Source: Xanthocytophaga agilis (GTDB lineage: Bacteria > Bacteroidota > Bacteroidia > Cytophagales > 172606-1). Taken from it: a stretch of DNA of 64,000 nucleotides. Below the pieces are notes generated by a model. That model did no database searches. It was not told the origin of the DNA and was given only the letters and a program-made list of their open reading frames with translations. Each line of letters opens with the position of its first letter. Positions within the stretch are counted from its first letter, which is position 1. The position numbers and the translations under genes were made by a program. The stretch covers positions 372,001 to 436,000 of the forward strand of contig NZ_JASJOU010000004.1 in the NCBI RefSeq assembly GCF_030068605.1, given 5' to 3'. Shown in pieces: positions 16,684-24,617 of the stretch.

Positions 16684-19587
16684 ATGATACCTCAAACCAT
16701 ACAATCAACTCGTATGAATTTTTTAGCATATCGATACTATTTGCCCGACAAACTGTTGAGAGTAGTTGCACTTGCATTCCTTATTTCTACAAATGTAAGT
16801 GCCCAACTTGCCTGGCCTGCTGCTACCTATGAACAAAAACCCTGGTCCCGGTGGTGGTGGATGGGAAGTGCAGTCAATAAGAAGGACTTGACTGCATTGA
16901 TGGAGCAGTATCAGAAGGCAGGATTAGGAGGATTAGAGATAACACCTATCTATGGGGTAAAAGGATACGAAGATCAGTTTATTGAGTTTCTATCGCCCAA
17001 ATGGATGGAAATGCTCGAACATACATTGCAGGAGGCCAAAAGACTGAATATGGGTATTGATATGGCGCAGGCATCCGGATGGCCGTTTGGCGGTCCGTGG
17101 GTAACAGACGAAGACGCCTGTAAATACATTGTCTGCCAGACCTATACAGTAAAAGGGGGCGAAAGTTTAAAAGATCCTGTCCAGTTTACACAGAAGCCTA
17201 TTGTGAGAGCCGTAGGACATACTGTAAAGATGACAGAGCTGGTAGAACCGGTTTATAAAAATAAAAATTTACAGGCACTGGCATTGGATCAGGTTCGATT
17301 TGAAAAACCGTTGCCTTTGCAGGCCCTGATGGCATATTCCGATAAGGGAGACGCACTGAACCTGACAGATAAAGTTGGGGCTAATGGCCAGCTAAACTGG
17401 AAAGCTCCTGCTGGTAACTGGACTTTGTATGCCCTTTTTCAGGGATGGCATGGAAAGATGGTAGAACGCGCCGGACCTGGAGGAGAGGGCAATGTGATTG
17501 ATCATTTCTCAGGAACTGCTACCAAAAACTATCTTCAGCAATTTGACAAAGCATTTCAGTCTCATAATCTGACAGGATTGCGGGCTTTTTTCAATGATTC
17601 CTATGAGGTAGATGATGCGCAGGGTGAAGCCAACTGGACACCTTTGTTTTTGCAGGAATTTCAGAACCGCAGAGGCTATGACCTGCGCCAATACCTGCCA
17701 GCCTTGTTTGGAAAAGATTCGGAAGAGCAAAACCAACGGGTACGAAGCGACTACCGGGAGACATTAGGAGAGTTATTGCTGGAAAAATATAGTATGGAAT
17801 GGCATACATGGGCAAAAGATCACGGACGTATCAACCGAAATCAGGCACATGGATCACCTGCCAATATTCTGGATTTGTATGCTGTCAGTGATATTCCTGA
17901 GATTGAAGGCGTTGACATACTACGTATCAAATTCGCTTCGTCAGCAGCCCATGTGATGGGTAAAAAGCTGACTTCATCGGAATCTGCTACCTGGTTGAAT
18001 GAACACTTCCTGTCCTCTCTGGGGGATGTAAAGCAGGCACTGGATCTCTTTATGCTGGGTGGGGTAAACCATATCTTTTACCATGGTACTAACTATTCGC
18101 CTGCAAATGAGTCATGGCCCGGATGGTTATTTTATGCTGCAGTTCATTTTCATCCTTCCAATCCGTTCTGGAAAGATTTTAGTACACTGAACACCTATGT
18201 TACCAGATGTCAGTCTTTCTTACAGGATGGAAAATCAGACAACGATGTGCTGGTCTATTTTCCAATCTATGATATGTATGCAGAGGCTGGCAAACGAACG
18301 GTACAACATTTCGATGGATTAGGGGCAGAGTTTAACGGTACTACCCTGAAAGCCGATGCGCAACTGATGGTGGACAGAGGATATAGTTACGACTTTATTT
18401 CAGATCGCCAGATTGCTAATCTGTCTTCGTCTGCTAATCTGTTACAGACAGGAAATGTCGCCTATCAGACATTGCTGATTCCGGAAGCGCAACTTATGCC
18501 TATAGCCACTCTGGAAAAACTAATCGAACTGGCGCGGAATGGAGCAACAATTGCTATTCATAACAAACTGCCAGTGGATGTTCCAGGATTAGGCAATCTT
18601 TCTCAACGGCAAAAAGCATTGAAAGATCTTCTACAACAGATATCGTTTAAAACTACAGAATCTACCGGGTTACAGATTGCAAAAGTGGGTAAGGGAATGA
18701 TTCTGCTAGGTGATCATCTGGATCAGCTACTTACGGCTGCACATGTTCGCAGAGAAACAATTACAGATGCCGGTTTGCAGTATATCCGCCGGAAAATAGG
18801 AGATCGTACGGTTTATTTTGTTGTTAACCGGACACGGAAGCCATTTGCTGGATGGACTACTCTCCAAAGTCCGGCGCAGTCTGCAGGGATATACAATCCA
18901 ATGACAGGAAAGCTGGGACTAGCAACGCTTCGCAAAACTACCCCAACCAGTATAGAGGTTTATTTGCAACTGGCACCCGGAGAGTCTTGCCTGCTGGAAG
19001 AGTATGCTAATGTGGTTTCCGGAAAATCCTATGACTATTACCAACCTGCCGGAAGTGCTAAACCTTTGGCTGGAGAATGGACAATTCATTTTGCAGAAGG
19101 TGGTCCTTCCTTACCAAAAGATATCAAAACAACCACCCTGAAATCATGGACTGAATTTCCAGCAGAAGGAGTGAAGGCATTCTCCGGAACAGCTACGTAT
19201 TCTATTTCGTTTGCAAAGCCAGATGGAAAAGCAGATGGATACCTGCTATCACTGGATAGCGTGTACACACATGCCCGGATTGAGGTAAACGGACAGCCAG
19301 TGGGTACACTGCTTGGCCCTTCCTACGAGATTGTAATTCCAGCGACATTACTCAAGGCTCAGAACCAATTACAGATCTCTGTTACCAACCTGATGGCAAA
19401 CCGCATTGCTGATAAGGATCAAAAAGGGGAACGGTGGCAGAAGTTTTACAATATCAATGTCTCTGCCCGCAGGAAAGAGAATGTCGGCACAGATGGTGTA
19501 TTTACAGCTGCACACTGGCAACCTCAGAAGTCAGGTATTGTGGGACAGGTATCTCTGACACCTGTACAATTAACCATTCCTAAATAA
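16684..19587 (+). CDS. Alpha-L-rhamnosidase (GH106)
   Basis: A 967-residue secreted enzyme; Met11 at 16714 is an equally good start. The GH106 signature opens the mature protein: PWSRWWWMGSAVNKKDLTAL, GGLEITPIYGV and DMAQASGWPFGGPWV. The TIM barrel continues to about residue 520, and C-terminal beta-sandwich domains end near SLTPVQL. GH106 enzymes remove L-rhamnose from the ends of rhamnogalacturonan oligosaccharides. With the GH105 enzymes it lets the cell strip the disaccharide unit from either side. Full length, no damage seen. Confidence 0.9.
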   Translation: MIPQTIQSTRMNFLAYRYYLPDKLLRVVALAFLISTNVSAQLAWPAATYEQKPWSRWWWMGSAVNKKDLTALMEQYQKAGLGGLEITPIYGVKGYEDQFIEFLSPKWMEMLEHTLQEAKRLNMGIDMAQASGWPFGGPWVTDEDACKYIVCQTYTVKGGESLKDPVQFTQKPIVRAVGHTVKMTELVEPVYKNKNLQALALDQVRFEKPLPLQALMAYSDKGDALNLTDKVGANGQLNWKAPAGNWTLYALFQGWHGKMVERAGPGGEGNVIDHFSGTATKNYLQQFDKAFQSHNLTGLRAFFNDSYEVDDAQGEANWTPLFLQEFQNRRGYDLRQYLPALFGKDSEEQNQRVRSDYRETLGELLLEKYSMEWHTWAKDHGRINRNQAHGSPANILDLYAVSDIPEIEGVDILRIKFASSAAHVMGKKLTSSESATWLNEHFLSSLGDVKQALDLFMLGGVNHIFYHGTNYSPANESWPGWLFYAAVHFHPSNPFWKDFSTLNTYVTRCQSFLQDGKSDNDVLVYFPIYDMYAEAGKRTVQHFDGLGAEFNGTTLKADAQLMVDRGYSYDFISDRQIANLSSSANLLQTGNVAYQTLLIPEAQLMPIATLEKLIELARNGATIAIHNKLPVDVPGLGNLSQRQKALKDLLQQISFKTTESTGLQIAKVGKGMILLGDHLDQLLTAAHVRRETITDAGLQYIRRKIGDRTVYFVVNRTRKPFAGWTTLQSPAQSAGIYNPMTGKLGLATLRKTTPTSIEVYLQLAPGESCLLEEYANVVSGKSYDYYQPAGSAKPLAGEWTIHFAEGGPSLPKDIKTTTLKSWTEFPAEGVKAFSGTATYSISFAKPDGKADGYLLSLDSVYTHARIEVNGQPVGTLLGPSYEIVIPATLLKAQNQLQISVTNLMANRIADKDQKGERWQKFYNINVSARRKENVGTDGVFTAAHWQPQKSGIVGQVSLTPVQLTIPK

Positions 19588-19720
19588 CCTGGTGTTGATT
19601 GATTGTGGCAGAAGCATTGGTACAACTGAAGAAAAATCTATTGAAGAAATATATGCTACCTGTTGCAAGGAATGCCGGAGTGTGATATAGAAGAGTATTT
19701 TCATTGATCAGAGATACCTC

Positions 19721-20788
19721 ATGACACGCAGGGACTTTATTGCTAGTGCTGCCTTATTTCCATGGTTGGGATATGGACTTTCCTCCATACCGGAAGCAGA
19801 GACAGGCGATCCTTCAGTATCGGAGTTCAGTAAACGACTCAGGCCCGTAGGGCGTATACTGGAAATGGAGAACTGGTATGTCTGGTGCAACAGTCCTATT
19901 GAAGGGCCAGATGGGAAAATTCATGTATTCTTTTCACGTTGGAACGCCTCTAAAAAGATGAGTGGCTGGATCAATGGTTCTGAAATTGCTCATGCAGTGG
20001 CTAACTCACCGGAAGATCCATTTCAGTATGTAGAGACTGTGCTGGCACCACGTCCCGGCTACTGGGATGCAACAACCTGCCACAATCCTCATATTCAATA
20101 TATAGATGAAAAATATTGCCTGTTCTATATGGGTAATTCCAATGGGAAAACAGATACCAAGCGAATTGGATTAGCCATTGCAGATTCTTTGTCTGGCCCC
20201 TGGAAACGACCGGATCATCCCTTGCTGGAACCTGGCTCCGCTGGAGCATGGGATGATCATTGTACTACCAATCCTGCCTTTGTCCGGCATCCGAATGGAC
20301 AGTACTGGTTGTACTACAAGTCATGGAATACACAGGAGTATGAAGCTGCCAAAGGACAGCCTATCCGGGGCAATCGCAAGTATGGGCTGGCGATTGCTGA
20401 CAAACTGGAAGGACCATACCGTAAATACGAGGCAAATCCGGTGATCGATTTCTCTGGTAAAGGCAATAACCGCCAGTTTGAAGACGCATTTGTATGGCGT
20501 GAAAAAGGGCGGTTTCAGCTATTGGCACGGGATATGGGTGTATTTAATCAGGAGGTAGGTCTGTTTCTGGATTCAAAGGATGGTTTGCAGTGGAACGAAC
20601 CTCTGATTGCCTGGTGGGAAGCCGAGCATTATATTCAACAACCACCTGCACCGGCACATTTAAAAAGATATGGACGATTTGAACGTCCTCAGGTATTGTT
20701 CCATAAAGGAAAGCCTGCCTATTTATTTACGGCCTCACAGGGTGGCCGGTATATGACTTCCACCGGATTTCTGTTCCGGATTGTATAG
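19721..20788 (+). CDS. Five-bladed beta-propeller glycoside hydrolase (GH43/GH117-like)
   Basis: A 355-residue protein with a twin-arginine-like N-terminus (MTRRDFIASAALFPW), suggesting Tat export. The propeller repeats are visible as ENWYVWCNSPIEGPDGKIHV, TTCHNPHIQYIDEKYCLFYM, CTTNPAFVRHPNGQYWLYYK and QFEDAFVWREKGRFQLL. This order of acidic and aromatic motifs is that of GH43/GH117-type enzymes. It may take off an arabinose, galactose or other side-chain sugar of rhamnogalacturonan-I. The 133 bp upstream contain no gene. The exact family is uncertain. Confidence 0.72.
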   Translation: MTRRDFIASAALFPWLGYGLSSIPEAETGDPSVSEFSKRLRPVGRILEMENWYVWCNSPIEGPDGKIHVFFSRWNASKKMSGWINGSEIAHAVANSPEDPFQYVETVLAPRPGYWDATTCHNPHIQYIDEKYCLFYMGNSNGKTDTKRIGLAIADSLSGPWKRPDHPLLEPGSAGAWDDHCTTNPAFVRHPNGQYWLYYKSWNTQEYEAAKGQPIRGNRKYGLAIADKLEGPYRKYEANPVIDFSGKGNNRQFEDAFVWREKGRFQLLARDMGVFNQEVGLFLDSKDGLQWNEPLIAWWEAEHYIQQPPAPAHLKRYGRFERPQVLFHKGKPAYLFTASQGGRYMTSTGFLFRIV

Positions 20789-20876
20789 ACTATTTTTTGC
20801 CTCTATAGTATATAAAGTTCACATGGTTCGTTTTCAGTTTATTTTTTGATCTCATCACTTTTTAACGTAATCCTGT

Positions 20877-23105
20877 ATGAAAATAAATTACTTTTCTTTG
20901 CTGTATCGTCGTGTACAGTTGATTGTTTTGTTTCTGGGGATACTCTCTGTATCAGACATTCAGGCACAGATCTCTGACCACCACTATGGAAACAAGCGTA
21001 TAAAGGCGGAGGATCTGGATCGTGGCGTAGTGGCCGTGCGATATGATACCAGCAAAGTGTTTATTAGCTGGAGACTGCTTACTTCAGACCCAGAGCAGTC
21101 GGGTTTTGATGTATATCGTATCACAGATCACTGGCGTGTTGCAAAGCTGAATCGAAAGTTATTGAAAACAGTAACGTATTGGATTGATAGCACAGCAGAT
21201 CTGACACGGGACAATACCTACTATATACAACCTGCCTATTATGGATGGTACTTTCCGATAGGGTATGGGGTAAAAGATGGCAATGCATTTACTCTGGAAG
21301 CCAATACATCAATCCGGCAATATCTGTCTGTTCCTTTGGCAGTTCCTTCGGGAGGTACAACTCCGGATAATGTAGCTTATACCTATAATGCCAATGATGC
21401 CTCTGTGGGCGATCTGGATGGAGATGGAGAATACGAAATCATTCTGAAATGGGACCCCTCCAATGCTAAAGATAATTCCCAGAGTGGCTTTACCGGAAAC
21501 GTGTACCTGGATGCCTACAAACTTGATGGAAGGCAGCTCTGGCGCATCGATCTGGGGCGTAATATCCGGGCTGGTGCACACTATACGCAGTTTATGGTAT
21601 ATGACCTGGATGGTGACGGGCGAGCCGAAATAGCCTGTAAAACGGCTGATGGGACCATTGATGGACGTGGAAAAGCGATAGGCGATACCACCAAAGACTG
21701 GCGCAACCCATATGGGTATATTTTATCAGGCCCGGAATACCTGACTGTGTTTGATGGACGAACAGGTGCAGCTTTGTCTACAGTTCAATACGTACCTCAA
21801 CGCCATCCGGTAGCGGGTGACAATCCTACTCCGGATGAAATGCGGGCTGTATGGGGTGATAACTATGGCAACCGAATTGACCGTTTTCTGGCTTGTGTAG
21901 CCTATCTGGATGGAAAACGTCCCAGCCTGGTAATGTGCAGAGGATACTATACCCGTACTGTACTGGTTGCCTGGGATTTTAAGAATAAAAAGCTTACGCA
22001 GCGCTGGTTATTTGATAGTGATGATAGTACAGGAACCTATCTCAGCTATAGGGGGCAGGGCAATCATAATCTGACAGTGGGAGATATTGATGAAGATGGC
22101 AAAGATGAGATTGTGTATGGCTCCTGTGCCATTGATGACAATGGAAAAGGTATGTATACAACAGGACGAGGTCATGGGGATGCTTTGCATATGTCAGACA
22201 TGGACCCTTCCCGACCAGGGCTGGAAGTATTTTCTCCGCATGAGTCGCCCAGTTCCTATGGCAATTATCCACTGGATTTCAGAGAGGCACGTACTGGCAC
22301 CCTGATATGGGGTGGACCTGGTCCTAATCAGGGTGATGTGGGGCGAGGCATTGCTATTGATATAGATCCCCGTTATCTGGGGTATGAAGCCTGGGCAACA
22401 CGGGGTGGGTTGTATTCGGCAAAAGGTGTTCAGATTTCAGCAACTCGTCCTTCTCAGATAAATTTCGCTGCCTGGTGGGATGGTGATCTGCTTCGGGAAT
22501 TGCTGGATGGAACCTCCATCAGCAAATGGAATTATGTAGCGGGCACAAGCAATCTGTTACTGAATGCATTTAGTGTTGGAGCAGCCTCTAACAATGGTAC
22601 CAAAGCTACTCCCTGTTTAAGTGCTGATTTGTTTGGAGACTGGCGTGAGGAAATAATCTGGCGTAATGCCAACAACCAGGAGTTGTTGATATTTACCACA
22701 ACCATACCTACCCCATACCGGATGCCTACACTGATGCAGGATCGTCAGTATCGGTTGAGCATTGCCTGGCAGAACGTAGCCTATAATCAGCCTCCACACC
22801 CCGGATTTTACCTGGGAACAGATAGCACAGGCTCTGTTTCTTCGGCACGCATAAGCCCTGACCTGACTCCCGCAGAGGATTGGGCAGAGGTATCTGTTGG
22901 GCCTAATCCTTCTGTGGATGGATTTGAAATTCAGGTTGGCAAAGGAGTATTTCACTACCAGATCTACGAATCATCCGGCAGATTGGTGGATAGCGGAACA
23001 GGAAAAGACCACCTGACAGTGGGTAAAAAGCTTACTGCAGGTGCGTATATTATCAAAATATCTTCTGGGGATCATTCTAAAGTAGTGAAAGTTGTAAAGC
23101 AATAG
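20877..23105 (+). CDS. Rhamnogalacturonan lyase (PL11) with T9SS sorting domain
   Basis: A 742-residue secreted lyase (signal peptide ends DIQAQ). The eight-bladed propeller of PL11 is clear, with repeated calcium-loop motifs DLDGDGEYEI, YDLDGDGRAEIACKTADGT and DIDEDGKDEIVYG, and the active-site region GRGHGDALHMSDMDP. The last 75 residues form a Por secretion C-terminal sorting domain (SVGPNPSVDGFEI to AGAYIIKISSGDHSKVVKVVKQ), so the enzyme should be exported by type IX secretion and anchored or released. It cuts the RG-I backbone by beta-elimination; the GH105 enzymes finish the products. Confidence 0.93.
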   Translation: MKINYFSLLYRRVQLIVLFLGILSVSDIQAQISDHHYGNKRIKAEDLDRGVVAVRYDTSKVFISWRLLTSDPEQSGFDVYRITDHWRVAKLNRKLLKTVTYWIDSTADLTRDNTYYIQPAYYGWYFPIGYGVKDGNAFTLEANTSIRQYLSVPLAVPSGGTTPDNVAYTYNANDASVGDLDGDGEYEIILKWDPSNAKDNSQSGFTGNVYLDAYKLDGRQLWRIDLGRNIRAGAHYTQFMVYDLDGDGRAEIACKTADGTIDGRGKAIGDTTKDWRNPYGYILSGPEYLTVFDGRTGAALSTVQYVPQRHPVAGDNPTPDEMRAVWGDNYGNRIDRFLACVAYLDGKRPSLVMCRGYYTRTVLVAWDFKNKKLTQRWLFDSDDSTGTYLSYRGQGNHNLTVGDIDEDGKDEIVYGSCAIDDNGKGMYTTGRGHGDALHMSDMDPSRPGLEVFSPHESPSSYGNYPLDFREARTGTLIWGGPGPNQGDVGRGIAIDIDPRYLGYEAWATRGGLYSAKGVQISATRPSQINFAAWWDGDLLRELLDGTSISKWNYVAGTSNLLLNAFSVGAASNNGTKATPCLSADLFGDWREEIIWRNANNQELLIFTTTIPTPYRMPTLMQDRQYRLSIAWQNVAYNQPPHPGFYLGTDSTGSVSSARISPDLTPAEDWAEVSVGPNPSVDGFEIQVGKGVFHYQIYESSGRLVDSGTGKDHLTVGKKLTAGAYIIKISSGDHSKVVKVVKQ

Positions 23106-23180
23106 CTTGATGAGAATCCCAGCTTGGAAAGGAAGGAACATTCCTCTACTGTTCTCCTGAAAAAATTACTCTTACCTTTT

Positions 23181-23294
23181 TGTCCTTCTAGAAGAATCTT
23201 GTGACAAATAGAGACATTGTTGGTTTATGAGAGAAAGAATACACTCCAAATCCAAATACCGCCGGTCTTGTCACAAGATTCTTTTAGAAGGACA
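23181..23294. repeat. Palindromic interspersed repeat, copy A
   Basis: This 114-bp element has 27-bp terminal inverted repeats (23181-23207 and 23268-23294), differing at one position, around a 60-bp core. It belongs to the family also found at 45896, 49783, 60798 and 63134. Its arms have CTA/TAG where other copies have CTG/CAG. Downstream (23300-23420) are single arm-like pieces ending AAGGACA or GAGGACA. An open frame at 23217-23420 is a by-product of the repeat. Confidence 0.85.
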
Positions 23295-23482
23295 GTGAGG
23301 AGAGAGCCTGCCAGGACAAAAGAGGGTAGGAAGATAAAACATTCCTTTAAGAAGGACAAAGAGGGAGAGTTTCTTACAGGAGGACAGGTTGTGGAGAGAT
23401 TATTTCAGAAGGAAAGATGAGGAAAAACGTTTAAATTAAAAGCATTGACATTCCGGTGTGTTAAAATGAGAGAATAATCTTT

Positions 23483-24004
23483 ATGAAGAAGATCTTATTT
23501 ATGACTTTAGGTGTTCTAGGCGTATTCGGTCTGGTAATTTTACTGGCAATCATGGCTTCTTTTTATAGTACTAAAAGAGGTTTATATTACTCTAATATTA
23601 GCCCTACCATAGAGGACGCAAAAGAAAAAGGAGTATTTTATAAAACACTGCTTTTTCTAAATAAAGATACATTAAAGATCGATTCTTTAGAACTATTTCC
23701 TTATGATGCTTGGTTAGAAAGAGAATTTTTAGATATTGAAACAAGAGAATTAGACTCATCAAAAATTATAGTAGTTATTAGTTTTAAACTATATAAGAAA
23801 GGGAAAGAATTTTACCCAAAAGATGGCAATCACTTGCCTCTTTTGGAAAGTAATTATTCGTCGGATTATATATCTAAGCACATCCAAGAAAACACTAATA
23901 GTATGTGTACTGGTTTTTATTTCATTAGAAAAGACTTATCAGATACGCTCATAATTAAAAACCCAAAGTCAAGTCAAGCTGTTAAACTAGTTAAGACTAA
24001 GTAG
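23483..24004 (+). CDS. Unknown membrane-anchored protein
   Basis: A 173-residue protein with one N-terminal membrane helix (ILFMTLGVLGVFGLVILLAI) and a 140-residue domain outside. I do not recognise the family. It has one Cys (SMCTGFYF) and a Lys-rich C-terminus. It is more AT-rich than the pectin genes and sits between two copies of the palindromic repeat, so it looks like accessory DNA. Confidence 0.68.
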   Translation: MKKILFMTLGVLGVFGLVILLAIMASFYSTKRGLYYSNISPTIEDAKEKGVFYKTLLFLNKDTLKIDSLELFPYDAWLEREFLDIETRELDSSKIIVVISFKLYKKGKEFYPKDGNHLPLLESNYSSDYISKHIQENTNSMCTGFYFIRKDLSDTLIIKNPKSSQAVKLVKTK

Positions 24005-24029
24005 GTTTAGACCTTCCTGCCCTTATTAG

Positions 24030-24175
24030 AACAGGTGTAACAAGACCGGCCTCTGGATTTGGAGCAGATTCTCTCAGATACCAAAATTAGTTTTATTTGT
24101 CACATCTGTCCCGACAACTGCCTGCCACGCATCAGCGTGGGCGGGAAGGTTCTTTCAGAAGGACAAAAAGAGAGT
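24030..24175. repeat. Damaged palindromic repeat, copy F
   Basis: The core is recognisable in the same orientation as the copies at 60798 and 63134 (ACAAGACCGGC, then TCTCTCA, TTTTATTTGTCACA), and the right arm ends GGTTCTTTCAGAAGGACAAA. About 40 bp, including a CCACGC...GCGTGG hairpin, are inserted in the right arm between TTGTCACA and AGGTTC. The left arm is decayed. Arm-like pieces continue to about 24240. Confidence 0.65.
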
Positions 24176-24280
24176 ATAGTTCTTTCGGGAAGAAAAGAAT
24201 GTTGTGGGTGCCTTACAGGAGGGCAGGGATGGGAAAGATCCTTTAGTTATCAATTGTAACTGAAGTTTCGGTTACAGAGA

Positions 24281-24508
24281 GATATGACCGGAACTCCAGT
24301 TAAACCAACAAGTGAACAGAATACCAGTCACTCTGAAAAGTGAACATACTTCCGGTTAAAGATAAAAGTGAACAGAGTTCGAATATTTCTGGAAAGTGAC
24401 CATAGTTCCAGTCAAAACAAAAAGCGACCGGAACTCCAGTCAAAGTTGAAAATGAACGGAAGTATGGTCAAAACCAAAAGTGATTCGATTTCTGTTCACT
24501 TTTTATTT
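24281..24508. repeat. Degenerate 28-bp tandem repeat (about eight units)
   Basis: Unit starts are at 24311, 24339, 24367, 24395, 24423, 24452 and 24479, preceded by a divergent unit at 24281. Units begin AGTGA(A/C)C and have a centre like GGAACTCCAGTCAAA. Lengths are 27-29 bp. A stray unit lies near 24575. The gap 24005-24617 holds no gene; it contains repeat copy F and this array. Units are contiguous with no unique spacers, so this is not CRISPR. Confidence 0.8.
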
Positions 24509-24617
24509 TTCTCAACAAGCCTGCGTGTCTATTTTTTCTTATAGGCTTGACCATAATTCGAATATTTTTTACATGTGAACAGAGTTCAGATATGTATATC
24601 CTGATAAGGGTTGTGTT

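Noticed and set aside
23217-23420. 67-codon plus-strand frame
   Set aside because: It is made of the palindromic repeat and its arm pieces.
24281-24508. Tandem repeats considered as a CRISPR array
   Set aside because: Units are contiguous and degenerate, with no unique spacers of constant length, and no cas gene is near.
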